Of a DNA stretch of 64,000 nucleotides, positions 31,641-43,030 are shown piece by piece. Both the position numbers and the translations under genes were made by a program. This DNA comes from Isochrysis galbana (lineage: Eukaryota > Haptophyta > Isochrysidales > Isochrysidaceae). The stretch spans positions 4,904,148 through 4,968,147 of the forward strand of contig CM030931.1 in the NCBI GenBank assembly GCA_018136815.1. The letters are read 5' to 3'. Each line of letters starts with the position of its first letter. Position 1 is the first letter of the stretch. Below the pieces are notes generated by a model. It had not been told where the DNA came from, ran no database searches, and saw nothing but the letters and a program-made list of their open reading frames with translations.

Positions 31641-32165
31641 CCCCTGCTCCTCGATCCTATTGTCGATGTCGTTCTTCTGCAGGCGACGGTGTCGCTTGGC
31701 TGATCTTGGGTGGCGAGGTCCGTGACGCGTGCGAGGACGGCCTTCTTGTTCTCCAGGTAGAGTTTGCCAGTTGCCAGCTGCTCGGTGCACTTGCACCATG
31801 GGATTCGTTTCAGCGTACGCGACCGCCGTGATGTATTCCATGCAGAGGTACGCGACGGCGGCCTCGTCTCGTCCAATGTACTTGGGCTTTGGGATCCTGT
31901 CGTACTCGTCGGAGTAGTCGCCGACGAGCATGAGCTTTGCCTTGCACCAACGGCCCATGTATGGCTCGATGAGTGCCCACATCGACGAGTAGCGTTCCTT
32001 GGCCAGATCCACGCGGAAGTCTCCACATCCACGGCCCATGCCGGAGGCTGTGACGAGCAGCATCGCCAGGATGGCGCCGCTCATGCCCTCCTCCATGTGT
32101 TCGCAGAACTTGAGGGCTGGGCCGCGGATCTCCTCGTAGGTGCGGTGACCGAGTCGCTTGGCCAC
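31641..32165 (-). pseudogene. Multicopy unknown gene family, copy with C-terminal damage
   Basis: The frame begins MAKRLGHRTYEEIRGPALKF at 32165 and runs through CEHMEEGMSGAILAMLLVTA, GCGDFRVDLAKERYSSMWAL, MLVGDYSDEYDRIP and AVAYLCMEYITAVAYAETNP. After about 31790 the frame is shifted and the tail (LATQDQPSDTVAC) is in another frame. This copy has the longest N-terminus. A perfect 17-base inverted repeat (32130-32146 and 32164-32180) spans its start. Confidence 0.65.
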
Positions 32166-32194
32166 CGCACCTACGAGGAGACCGAGTCACCCAA

Positions 32195-32402
<208 letters not shown>

Positions 32403-32663
32403 TCGCGGGTAAAGGGGGGACCTTGTACACTTCCCCCTCGTACGTTCCATTTTTAGGTCTTCCCGCGCGACTCCCTCTCCGTCGCCGCGCCCCAGCTCCC
32501 TTCTTCCCGTATCGTCCCGTATCGGTCCGCCCCCCCTCCCTTCTCCTCTCCTCTCCCCGGCTCCCTCCATGCCTCAATCGGGCCATACACTTCATGTTAC
32601 AGTCCATCCCCCACTCACACCCAGTCGTACCACAGACCACAGCCACAGCTCCACAAGCGGATA
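32403..32663. other. Spacer between microsatellite and LINE
   Basis: Pyrimidine-rich (TCCCTTCTCCTCTCCTCTCC), then CATGTTACAGTCCATC, a phrase shared with 17687-17702. No gene. Confidence 0.4.
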
Positions 32664-34184
32664 AAGGTACCCAGCTTTCTAAAAAAAAAATCTTAAAAAA
32701 CTAGCCGCTACATGCACGGCGTGAGGCAGATTGCTAGTGCTACTCCTAACTACCCTCCCTTTCCTATCACACCCCTTCCCCCCCCCCCCCGTTGTCTTTC
32801 CTAGCAAATGGAGGGGGGGGGAGGCCGCGCGCGCTGCTTCGACCAGGGGCGTGAGATAGAGGGGGTAAGAGTGGGTGGAGTCCTTGTTTGGGTGTGTTTT
32901 ACCGCCCCCCAAGGGGTCGGCCCTCTGAAGAAACCTTCTCCTTAGTCCGGGGGGTTCATGTAATACTTTTAATGCCTAGTTCGGTCGCTATTTGCGCCAT
33001 ATCGATAGAGATCTCCAGGTTAAAATCTTTATCTACTGAGTATAGCGGGGAAATCATTCTGCGCAGGCGTTTGTTGCTCGGGGCGTGAAGTCCAAGTCTT
33101 TCTCTCTGGGCTTTAAGGCGTTGGAAGAAGCCTACCTTCGCCTTGACCAGCCAGTGGAATCTCGAGAATACGGCCCTTAGGATGGCTTTCGTCGATCTCG
33201 CCTCGGCGTTGCCGTAGTGCACGTTGTAGAAGTCCGTCAGTATGTATCTCCATGCTAAGATTCCTATATATCCCGAGGAGGGGTGCGGTCTGTCGACCTG
33301 ATAGCAGAACAACCGTTGTGCCGTCACGTGTTGCAGTGTGTTTTGCGTTTTGAAGAGTTGCTCGATGTACGTGAAGATTTGTTCCGTCGCGCGACATCGC
33401 GCTAGGTGTGTGGACGACTCGGGGGCTTCCCCACAGAAGCGGCAGGTCGGGTCATCAGCGAATCTGTTGGCCGTTGCGATCCGTCTATGAAGTATATGCT
33501 TAAAGTGTAAGTATGAGTCCCGAGGTGTTAAGAAGTTGTATTTGTATAGTTGGGATATCTGCTTCCACTTCTCTTTTAAGACGGGGAGTCTCTCCTCCCA
33601 TCGGACGGTCGCTTTTTGTCGTTTGCTTTTCTTGCCCGCGAGGTAGGCGTTAGTTAGCGCTTTGACATCGCATTCCTCTAGCGTCTTTCGCGTACCTTTC
33701 AGCGTGTATTCTTGGGGTAGAGGGTAGGCTGTGTCGGCCGGTCCGTCATATGCGCTGCCCCATTTGAGCGGGATCCGCAATTCGGAGGACGAAGGCTGAG
33801 GATAAGCTATATCATAGATATGGGGCTCCCCCATTACATTTAGACGCACTTCGTAGTATACGCCCCTTTTAAGAAGGTAGTGTCTACCCGTATCGTTCGC
33901 TTGTATGTCTCCCAGGCTATGTGCGTCCGGGTCTTCCGGCGGCTCGAGGCCTTCCTCTTCCCTCACAGGTCGGGGCCCCTTAGCTGTCCCCTTTAACAGC
34001 TCTATGTATGTGGTGGTGGGTTTCGTGAGCGCTCCGGCCGCCCATTGTACGATTTTGTCCCATGATCTCAGGAAAGGTGTAACCGCCAAATAGTTCCTCC
34101 TGTGACGGATCCATGCTGAGTCAGGGGGCAAATAGGCAGCGCATTCGTCTTTAGTATAGAAGTTTCAAGGTACCCAGCTTTCTA
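32664..34184 (-). mobile_element. 5-prime-truncated LINE with 18-bp target duplication
   Basis: The 18-base sequence AAGGTACCCAGCTTTCTA stands at 32664-32681 and again at 34167-34184. Between them (32682-34166) the minus strand codes a 391-residue ORF2 tail (34131-32956): FLRSWDKIVQW, a long mid-part, FLTPRDSYLHFKHILHRRIA, the finger CRFCGEAPESSTHLARC (C-x2-C-x8-H-x3-C), WRYILTDFYNVHYG and a basic C-terminus. The 3-prime end on the minus strand closes in oligo-T (A-run at 32681-32690 on the plus strand). The reading frame is intact, so the insertion looks young. Confidence 0.85.
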
Positions 34185-35240
<1,056 letters not shown>

Positions 35241-35756
35241 ATGCGGCCGCACCGTGGCCCGGGGTCTGCTCTCCCCCTCTCTCTCCGTGGCTACCAGCGT
35301 GAGGCCGTCTCCGCCTTTGCCTCTCACACCAACCTCCTTCTCATATCACCCACAAACAGTGGGAGAGGAAAAGAGAGAGAGGGTGGAGCGGAGAGAGGGG
35401 TGGAGCGGAAGACTTGAGTGTCCTGAGGAGGGGAGGGGGGTGGGTGGGGGATTTGTAAGTATTGTAGTGTGGAGACGGGAAAGAGGAGAAGCCGGAGATT
35501 TGGAGAGATAGAGAACTCGCCGTGGTGCGCGGTAAAGTCTCGGAGGAGAGAGGGCGAGGAGAGCGAGGAAGACGCGGCTACAGTAGAAGGGAAGGAGCAC
35601 CAGGTACTTTTATAAGTTTCTCCTGCAGCTCCGTTCCTCTGTGTGTTTTGCGGGGGGCGGGCAGGAGCTGGGGGGGAGGGGGGGGGGGGCGAGAGAGAGA
35701 AGGGAGAAGGAAAGGGCGGGGTGGTGCGGGGAGGAGAGGGTCGGTGGGCAAGCCCC
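35241..35756. other. Upstream region of the sirtuin gene
   Basis: Purine-rich on the plus strand. The open frame starts at 35643, but its first 38 codons are Gly/Glu/Arg repeat translation. I take this as 5-prime UTR and promoter. Confidence 0.5.
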
Positions 35757-38700
35757 ATGGGCAGCCTCGAGCTCTCGGGGTGGGAGGGCGCGGGCGAGCA
35801 GCTCTCGGCGCGCGAGGCGGCCAAACTCGAGCGTGCCGAGCAGGCACGCCTCGACGAACTTGCCAAACAGCTCGCGCGCAAGCTGAAGGACGCGCTCCGC
35901 ACGCCGCCAGACGAGCGCTCGGATGCCGCCACCTCCCTCCTAGCAGAGCATGCGGCGGAGGCGCGCAGACTGCAGGCCGCAATGATGAAGTCTGCGGCGC
36001 GCAAGGCCGCTGACGCCGCCAATATGGCCGAGATTGAGGACGACGCTGCCGTGCTCGAGAAGAAGCTTGAGACGCTCGCCGAAATGATGCGCACCGCGAA
36101 GCATGTCGTCGTCTACACCGGCGCTGGCATCTCGACTGCCGCCAGCATCCCGGACTACCGCGGTCCCCGGGGCATCTGGACGCAGATGAAATCCCAGGCG
36201 GCCAAGGGCTGCGCCGGCTCGGTCTCCAGCGGCTCGCGAGCGGGCAACATCGACAAGCTCACCGTTGAGCCCACGCGGGCGCACATGGTGCTCGCCACAC
36301 TTGTCAACACTGGACGCGTCAAGATGATCATCTCGCAGAATGTCGACGGATTGCACATCCGCTCAGGAATACCACTTGCGAAACTGTGCGAATTGCACGG
36401 CAACGTCTTTCGCGAGCGTTGCAAAGAGTGCGGCCACGAGTATCTGCGCGGCTTTGACGTGACAGGGTTGTCTTCATACCATCGGCACGCGACTGAGCGC
36501 CAATGCACCAAGCAGGGCTGCCGAGCAACACTGCACGACACGATAGTCTATTTTGGTGAGAAGGTACACGACGCGACGCTCTCAATGGCCCAAGAAGCCT
36601 CGCGTCGTGCCGATCTCGCCCTTTTTGTCGGGTCCTCGCTCAAGGTGCTGCAGAACTATCGCTACATCTGGGAGCAGTGCCCGGGTGGCTCCAAAAGGAA
36701 GTCCTTCGCCATCGTGAACCTGCAACCGACGCCCAAGGATAAGGTTGCTGATCTCGTCGTGCGCGGACGGTGTGACGACGTCCTGTCGAGGCTCGCGTCC
36801 GCGCTGGGCTTGCGTGTTCACGAATATGATCCGACTCGCGATGCTGTGCTCCGCCTCTGCTCAAGCAAGCCAAGAAATCTTGCTCACCCTGCTCGAGCCC
36901 CAGTGCCCGTTCAAGCTGCGCCCGAGCAGGAGGCATCTGTTCCCCAATGCTCCAGGCAGCACAAAGAGACCGAGCCCAAACCTTGCCAGGAAAAGCAGGC
37001 GGGCGACGCGGCCCTGAACGATACTCCGATGGGAAAGCTCCAGGGTACCACCAGCCACGGTAGCGGCGCAAGCAAGGTGAAGCAAGGAGGCCGGATGAGG
37101 GGCAAGACGAGCAAGGTGGTGCTGTGCTGCCGGTGCGGCATCATGCTAGACGACGAAAGAGGCAAGACAATTCGAGATGGGTGTGGAATATGCGACTGTG
37201 AGAACTGCGACCATTGGGCCTGCATTCCATGCTCTGGTGTGGAGCCCGGATACAGTGGACAATGGTTCTGCGGGTGCAGTACGTGCGCTGGCGCCCGGGC
37301 CGGTTCGCCACTGCAAAAGACCGGCATGGATAGAGCGTCGGACGAGATCAGCCATCAATCGGCCTCAGACTCGGGCAAGAGCGATGCTTCGCCTAGTTCC
37401 GCGTCGAAGAGGCCGGTGGCACAGGGAGTGGGTTCGAATTCGAAGAAGGCCAGGCTGAGCAAGGTGGTGCTCTGCTGCCGTTGTGGTATCATGCTAGATA
37501 ATGAGAAGGGCAAGACAGTTCGAGATGGCTGCGGGACGTGTGATGGGGAGGGATGCGAGCATTGGGCATGCATCCCATGCTCTGGAGTCGAGACTGGCTA
37601 CGATGGCGAGTGGTTCTGCGGGTGCGACACGTGCGCCGGCAAAGCACCGGATCAATGGCCAATGGAACGGAGCGAGGGCTCAGCTACCACAGAGGGGGGT
37701 GCCTCAAGCCGAACCGTTGCAACACAGGGGAAAGAGACGTTGGACTCAGCAGCCTTGGATGTCAGACACACCGAGGGTGAGCAAGTGGCGGGCCAGTGCA
37801 AGAAAGCGGTCAAGCGGGCAGGCGACGCGCGGCGGCACAAGGAGGGAGCTGGCAGCATAGTGAATGAAAGAGGGCAGTCGGCCGCCATGACACTAGCCGC
37901 CAAGTCGTCCGAGTTACGCGAGAAAAGCAAAGCAAAGCGCGAGGAGGCATCCAAAGCAAGCAAGGTGGTATTGTGCTGCCGGTGTGGGGTCATGCTCGAC
38001 AATGAAAGGGGAAAGACCATTCGGGATGGATGCGGGACGTGCGATGGCGACGGCTGCGATCATTGGGCGTGCATGCCATGCTCTGGGGTCGAGCCCGGGT
38101 ACGACGGCGAGTGGTTCTGCGGGTGTAGCTTATGCACTATCCGCCGGGACCCATCACCTGAGAAGGCACCGGCAGGGAGCATCTCAGCCAGCCGAGTCAC
38201 ACAGCCAGCCGAGAGGCGCACAAGAACGTCCTCGTGTGGGAACACGAAGGCTCAGGTCGTCAGCGCTCAAGTGGCTACGGCAACCGCACCAAAGGAGGAG
38301 CCAGCAGTGCATACGCGAGAGGCCGATGAGAACGCGTCGAGCTCGCCATCGCACCGAGTCGCTTCCAAGGCAATTGGCGAACAACGTAAGACGAGCAAGG
38401 TTGTACTTTGCTGCTGCTGTGGCGTCATGCTGGACAACGCCAGAGGCAAGACTGTACGGGACGGCTGTGGGCCATGCGATTGGAAGGACTGCGATCACTG
38501 GGCGTGCATCCCATGCTCCAAGGTGGAGACTGGCTACGATGGCGACTGGTTCTGTGGCTGCTCCACATGCGGCTCAATAGAGGCTTTGCACATGGGCAGT
38601 GGGCCAGGCAAGGCGGTGAAGGATGCCTCTATTTCTGAGAGCCCCGAGCCTGGGCGGAAGCGTCACAAGAGCGGAGACGGCAGCCACGAGATGAGTGGTT

Positions 38701-39623
38701 CGCCGATTGCTCTTGTTGTGGCGCAGCCCTTTGCAACTCGTAGAGGGAAGAGCGCCGAAAAGTCAATCCTCGCAGCTAGAGCACCGTCTCCGAGCGTGCC
38801 TGCTAAAGATGCTGCCGTTATTGATACCTGCGTGAAGAGAGAGACGGCAACGAGCACGCCCGGGCCGCCGCCGAACTCATCTAATACCTCTGAGGGCACG
38901 TCGATGGCGAGAGAGAGCGGAGCCGATCTGTCGGCGCCAACACCAAGGCGATCCTTAAGAGAGACTCCCACCCACCCACAGAGACCTGCGCTGCACGAGG
39001 AATCCCATGCCGAGGCTTGTGTGCCAACCCTTCACCCGTCTCCGCCACCTGAATCACCGCCGTCTGCTCTCGTGCAAGTACCCGTCAAGCCTACGCCCCT
39101 AGGGAAAGCTTCCGTTCCGCAACTGCGGCCTCCTACTCCGCAATCTTCGTCGGCGACGCCGTTGCTGGCTTCTTCAAAAGCGGCTAACGCTGAGTCAGCA
39201 TCAGTTTCCAAGCCGGGCCCCTCGGCCTCGCAACCACTCCCAACATCGCAGCTACCGGCTTCCTCGGGAGGAGTGACAGTGAAGGATGAAGTCTTCCTCC
39301 CTCCGAAGAAACGCCAAGACGGACGAGTGACGCCGCCGGTCGAAGCAGGTACTTGCCCGATAACGCCGAGCATTTTCGCTCTCCCGGATATCGCCCCGTC
39401 GGATCAGCTTCGGGCAACAGTTCCATCGCCATTACTTCGATCTGCAGCGTCACTCCTCTCTCTTCAGCACTCCATGCCCATGCATCCTCAATCTAAATCA
39501 TGTCCACTAGTGCCTGGGGTCATGGGAAGCAACGCCTTAGCGAAGGTGACACTGCCGCAACATCACGCCACCTCGGGCTCGAGCCACACCCACAGCGAGT
39601 TGAGGCAAAACAATAGGTGCTGA
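35757..39623 (+). CDS. SIRT7-type sirtuin with four tandem PHD-like zinc fingers
   Basis: A single exon; from the Met at 35757 (MGSLELSGWEGAGEQ) the protein has 1288 residues. Residues 15-105 are a charged, probably coiled-coil helix. The sirtuin domain spans about 108-355: VVYTGAGISTAASIPDYRGP at 118-137, ISQNVDGLH, the catalytic His in ELHGNVF (His214), zinc ligands CKEC and CTKQGC, and VGSSLKVLQNY. The TGAGISTAASIPDYRGP signature is that of the SIRT6/7 class, NAD-dependent protein deacylases bound to chromatin. Then four copies of a 62-residue Cys-rich unit begin near residues 452, 568, 735 and 880: SKVVLCCRCGxMLDxxxGKT, RDGCGxC, DHWACxPC, WFCGCxxC. The spacing resembles a PHD finger (C-x2-C...C-x2-C...HW-x-C-x2-C...C-x-C-x2-C). 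Linkers and the 390-residue C-terminus are Ser/Pro-rich and disordered. Shorter starts downstream are possible but would cut the coiled coil. Confidence 0.88.
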   Translation: MGSLELSGWEGAGEQLSAREAAKLERAEQARLDELAKQLARKLKDALRTPPDERSDAATSLLAEHAAEARRLQAAMMKSAARKAADAANMAEIEDDAAVLEKKLETLAEMMRTAKHVVVYTGAGISTAASIPDYRGPRGIWTQMKSQAAKGCAGSVSSGSRAGNIDKLTVEPTRAHMVLATLVNTGRVKMIISQNVDGLHIRSGIPLAKLCELHGNVFRERCKECGHEYLRGFDVTGLSSYHRHATERQCTKQGCRATLHDTIVYFGEKVHDATLSMAQEASRRADLALFVGSSLKVLQNYRYIWEQCPGGSKRKSFAIVNLQPTPKDKVADLVVRGRCDDVLSRLASALGLRVHEYDPTRDAVLRLCSSKPRNLAHPARAPVPVQAAPEQEASVPQCSRQHKETEPKPCQEKQAGDAALNDTPMGKLQGTTSHGSGASKVKQGGRMRGKTSKVVLCCRCGIMLDDERGKTIRDGCGICDCENCDHWACIPCSGVEPGYSGQWFCGCSTCAGARAGSPLQKTGMDRASDEISHQSASDSGKSDASPSSASKRPVAQGVGSNSKKARLSKVVLCCRCGIMLDNEKGKTVRDGCGTCDGEGCEHWACIPCSGVETGYDGEWFCGCDTCAGKAPDQWPMERSEGSATTEGGASSRTVATQGKETLDSAALDVRHTEGEQVAGQCKKAVKRAGDARRHKEGAGSIVNERGQSAAMTLAAKSSELREKSKAKREEASKASKVVLCCRCGVMLDNERGKTIRDGCGTCDGDGCDHWACMPCSGVEPGYDGEWFCGCSLCTIRRDPSPEKAPAGSISASRVTQPAERRTRTSSCGNTKAQVVSAQVATATAPKEEPAVHTREADENASSSPSHRVASKAIGEQRKTSKVVLCCCCGVMLDNARGKTVRDGCGPCDWKDCDHWACIPCSKVETGYDGDWFCGCSTCGSIEALHMGSGPGKAVKDASISESPEPGRKRHKSGDGSHEMSGSPIALVVAQPFATRRGKSAEKSILAARAPSPSVPAKDAAVIDTCVKRETATSTPGPPPNSSNTSEGTSMARESGADLSAPTPRRSLRETPTHPQRPALHEESHAEACVPTLHPSPPPESPPSALVQVPVKPTPLGKASVPQLRPPTPQSSSATPLLASSKAANAESASVSKPGPSASQPLPTSQLPASSGGVTVKDEVFLPPKKRQDGRVTPPVEAGTCPITPSIFALPDIAPSDQLRATVPSPLLRSAASLLSLQHSMPMHPQSKSCPLVPGVMGSNALAKVTLPQHHATSGSSHTHSELRQNNRC

Positions 39624-39829
39624 GGCTCGACAACAAGGGCAACGACCCATTTCTCGTTGACAAATGCCGACTCCTGTCAGATGACCTAGAGCCAGCAAGG
39701 AGGTTGACAGAGCCCAGATGCGCATGCCGTAAATTGTCCCCCACTTTGGCGTGTTTTATATTCGACACCTCTGATTGTGTAGTTATGTTGCAACTACATC
39801 TCAACTAAGTTTATACTTGGTTGGCGTTA
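39624..39829. other. 3-prime side of the sirtuin gene, ending in a LINE-type hairpin
   Basis: Bases 39803-39822 read AACTAAGTTTATACTTGGTT, the hairpin variant of 10.06 kb with one G-T pair, and mark the left end of a LINE fragment. Confidence 0.5.
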
Positions 39830-40200
39830 GTCGATGTGACCGCTGAGGCGCCGCTTGACAGATATCAAAAGAAGGCCCCTCAGGATCACGGGAAGAGCCC
39901 GAGATTTTCGTTACCGAAGAAGGAGAATACTACGCGAAGATACGTAACACTTGGCACGAAACCGAACTCTCATACCTAGGCACCCCGGTAATAGGGGCAA
40001 GGCTCGACGGGGCCCCGCCCGCGACGGACCTATCCCCCCCGGCGAAGGATACAAGGCGCATAAAAAAAATCTTAATATTCTCGGCACACGCGTGGCCCTG
40101 CACATCTACACATCTACCCCGCAGCCACGCCCACTTCCACTTCCCTTACCACTCCTTCCACTTGCCGTGTGGCTCGTCCCCTCGTGCTCTACTTAGGGGC
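39830..40200 (+). pseudogene. LINE ORF2 scrap and end module
   Basis: The frame EIFVTEEGEYYAKIRNTWHE (about 39900-39960) parallels HYLLKRGVYYEVRLNVMGE in the LINE at 34 kb. From 40061 an A-run, ATCTTAATATTCTCGGC and GCAGCCACGCCC, CTCGTCCCCTCGTGCTCTAC repeat the module seen at 26.7 and 45.9 kb. Confidence 0.6.
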
Positions 40201-40261
40201 TCAGTGTCAGTGTATGGGGATGGGACTTCTAGTAGCAGGCGGTAGGGCGTGGGGCAGCTAA

Positions 40262-40955
40262 GCATATCCATGAGAGAAGGGGACATTATACTACTATACA
40301 AAAAAGGGGACACGCGCGACCCGCGGAACTACAGACAGGCCGATAACACTACTGCAAAGTGACTATAAAATCCTAGCCAAAATCCTAACGAATAGACTTA
40401 AGCAAATTATAGGACACGTAATCTCCAAAGTCCAAAGACCAACTAGGGTTCGTCCCCAAAAGACTCATTGGAGAGGCCACACACCTCCTCCAACTCACGC
40501 AAGCATATCTAGAAGAAACGGGGTAACCCGGGATCATGCTAGATGCTAGCCCTTGACTGGGAAAAGGCTTTCGACAGAGTGAACTTGGGATTCTATCACC
40601 TCGCCCTTAACAAGTTAAGATTCGGACGGGACTTCCAAAGGTACGCGCAGACGCTCACCAACTCCGAAGCCAAGCCGATTCGATACATCAAGACAAACGG
40701 GGGCAGGAGCTTCCCGTTCAACATCGCCAGCGGAGTACCGCAGGGATGCCCGCTCTCCCCGCTAGCCTTCCTATCAACAAGAGGGTGCAACTTCAGGTTT
40801 GGTTGTTTTTTTCGCAAGTGCCCCCCATGTGGACGGTATAAGTTCTACTTAAAGGCCCCCCTTATTAAAGTACAAACGTGCAGGTTTCAGATGGTAATAC
40901 CGCATGTATGTGCGCAGCAGATGAAAGAAGTGCCGGACGCGGGCCCATGTTAGAA
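40262..40955 (+). pseudogene. LINE reverse transcriptase fragment (catalytic part)
   Basis: Frames broken by stops up to 40543, then open: LALDWEKAFDRVNLGFYH (motif A, with the catalytic Asp in AFD) and NIASGVPQGCPLSPLAFL (motif B, GxPQGxxLSPxLF). The element is lost after 40800. Upstream, IILLYKKGDTRDPRNYR is the usual LINE region 1 (LIPKKGDxxxPxNYRPI). Confidence 0.8.
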
Positions 40956-40984
40956 CTGAGCGTGCGTGTCCGGCCGTTGGGCGC

Positions 40985-41233
40985 TTAGGTGCGGGGTTTG
41001 CCTACTGAGAGAGCGTCTTCAGGCTTTCCGAATTTTATCATGCCTCTCGCCCAGTAGTATACTGTCCTTAAGATAGTATATGTGACGAGAAAAAGTGCCG
41101 GAATAATGGCAAACACGCCTTGGCCTAATGCCACAAGCAGTGCGATTAAGCTGATGGGCACGGCAAAAAGGAGGAATATGAATAAGTTGCTTAATTTCTC
41201 CCACTTGCCGCCTTCAAGCGAGTATACTGGCAT
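40985..41233 (-). CDS. Small two-helix membrane protein, unknown
   Basis: An 82-residue ORF: MPVYSLEGGKWEKLSNLF, a hydrophobic helix (FIFLLFAVPISLIALLVAL), a short link, a second helix (IPALFLVTYTILRTVYYW) and a basic, polar tail ending KPRT. It reads like a real membrane protein. The DNA is visibly richer in A and T than the LINE pieces on both sides, and codon choice differs. It has the look of a bacterial or organellar small membrane protein, so transfer or a misassembled contaminant should be considered. No family is recognised. Confidence 0.45.
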   Translation of the reverse strand: MPVYSLEGGKWEKLSNLFIFLLFAVPISLIALLVALGQGVFAIIPALFLVTYTILRTVYYWARGMIKFGKPEDALSVGKPRT

Positions 41234-41519
41234 TCGTGCCCATTATTGTATTACATTTTTTGGAACTGACACTGGCGCGGCGGCGTCTTTTTTCGGATTC
41301 TTTTTGTTTTATGCGATTTGACCGCAAAAGAAGGGGACATCGCAGCCAGTCCCGCCCTTTCACCGCGCCCTCGCTCCTCTTCAGCCAAACCAAAGCAGGT
41401 GGTTGCACCCCACCCCACCGTACGAAGGCGCGCAGGCGTCCCATAGGCGGGAGGAGATGCGTCCACAGAGGCCGCCCTGAACACGGGTGAGTTTGAGAGA
41501 GTCACGGGGTTACTCCTTC

Positions 41520-41890
41520 GGGGGGGGTGCAAAACCCCCCCTCTCCCTCTCCCTCTCTCCACTCTCTCCCTTCGTCGTCCCTGCGGCGCGTCGCCATGCG
41601 GCGCGCCCTGGCCTGCTCTCAGGGGCCCTTTGGGGGCTCCCAAGGGGGCCAGCAAGGGCAGCTCAGGGGGCAGTGGAGGCTGGGGCTCAGCCCCTGGCCC
41701 CCCCTGCCTCTCCCACGCTCGCCTCGCTGGCCATGGGAGCCGCCCAGAGACACCTGTATGCCTGGCGACCAGGGACAGAGGGGGAGTCAGCTCGAGGGCA
41801 GGCCCAGCGCGGGCGTGGGAGTGCGGCTCGCGGGCCGCGCGCCCCCGAAGGGTCTGGGCCAGATTGTTGAGTGCCCTGCCCCTGCCAAAG
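41520..41890. repeat. Single copy of the 19-kb palindrome unit
   Basis: It shares GGGGGGTGCAAAACCCCCC, CTCAGGGGGCAGTGGAGGCTG and CCCCTGCCTCTCCC with the left arm at 18900-19080, and continues with an unrelated end. Frames across it are GC-rich artefacts. Confidence 0.7.
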
Positions 41891-42149
41891 GGCAGGGGCT
41901 GGGGTTGATTGTACGGGCCCACCCCGGGGGGTGTCCGCGATGGTGTGAGGGGGGCGCGAGGCCCCCATTGTCCCCCACTTATAAAAGTAGGTTGTGGGTC
42001 CCCGTGTTTATGTTTGTTTGCGCGCGGTCAACCCCCCCGAGTTAGGGGCGAAGTTAGGGGTCAGTAGAAATTATATACCTAAATAGCCGGGAGGGGTGTG
42101 ACAAAAAAAGGGAACCTCGAGTTGCACCCTCTCAGCTGAAGCCCCAACT
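41891..42149. other. Spacer between repeat and LINE fragment
   Basis: No gene. It contains ACTTATAAAAGTAGG (41980) and AAAAAAAGGGAACC (42105). Confidence 0.4.
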
Positions 42150-42350
42150 CAAACTCGGGTGATAATGATAAACGAAGACGAAAACATCGACGGCATACTC
42201 ATAAACGGAGCCGAACTCAAAATAAGCCAATTCGCCGACGACACCCAACTCCTAGCGGCCGACTACGCGAGCCTAGGCCGATCATTGAAATGGGTAGACA
42301 GATACGCGGCCGCCTCGTGCGACAAACCAAACCGACATGAAATTCGATGA
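42150..42350 (+). pseudogene. LINE reverse transcriptase fragment with FADD box
   Basis: The frame IDGILINGAELKISQFADDT carries the FADD version of the catalytic YxDD box, and LKWVDRYAAASCDKPN follows. It may continue the element cut at 40.96 kb, with about 1.2 kb of other DNA in between. Confidence 0.75.
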
Positions 42351-42479
42351 TGGAGCGGCACGGACTCGAGAAGAGAACGACCCAAACGTCCCCGAGCATG
42401 GAGAGACGAAATAAGGCGAGCAACGCACGCGTTTACGTTTGTATATGGAATATAGCTGGCAGGCCTGCCCCAGCCCCTC

Positions 42480-43030
42480 CCCCCCCCGCCTGGCGCCTGG
42501 CAGCCTTCAAGTTCTGCGAACACATGGAGGAGGGCATGAGCGCCGCCATCCTGGCGATGCTGCTCGTCACAGCCTCTGGCATGGGCCGTGGGTGTGGAGA
42601 CTTTCGCGTGGATCTGGCCAAGGAACGCTACCCGTCGATGTGGGCACTCATCAAGCCATACATGGGCCGTTGGTGCAAGGCAACCCTCATGCTCGTCGGC
42701 GACTACTCTGACGAGTACGACAAGATCCCAATCCCAAAGACCAGATGCATTGGAGAGCAAGCCGCCGTCGCGTATCTCTGCATGGAATACATCACGGCGG
42801 TCGCGTACGCTGAAGCGGATCCCATGGTGCAAGTGCGCCGAGCAGCTGGCAAACTCTTCATGCAGAACAAGGAGGCCGTCCTCGCACGCATCACGGATCT
42901 CGCCACCCAAGATCAGCCGAGCGACATCGTCGCCTGCCAGAAGAACGACATCGAGAATAGGATCGACGAGGAGGTGTGCGAGAAAAAGACGAAAAGGATG
43001 AAAACTCAGTATAGCTTTGGGGTTACCGTG
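42480..43030 (+). CDS. Multicopy unknown protein, best preserved copy
   Basis: An open frame of about 180 codons: FKFCEHMEEGMSAAILAML, GRGCGDFRVDLAKERYPSMW, CKATLMLVGDYSDEYDKIPI, AAVAYLCMEYITAVAYAEAD, RRAAGKLFMQNKEAVLARIT, DQPSDIVACQKNDIENRID and a basic tail EKKTKRMK. It looks alpha-helical and soluble. The true start is missing: the copy at 32165 adds MAKRLGHRTYEEIRGPAL ahead of the same sequence. The same protein is found damaged at 13129, 18030 and 31641. I know no domain that fits. It may be a host gene family spread by recombination or a gene carried by a mobile element. Confidence 0.55.
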
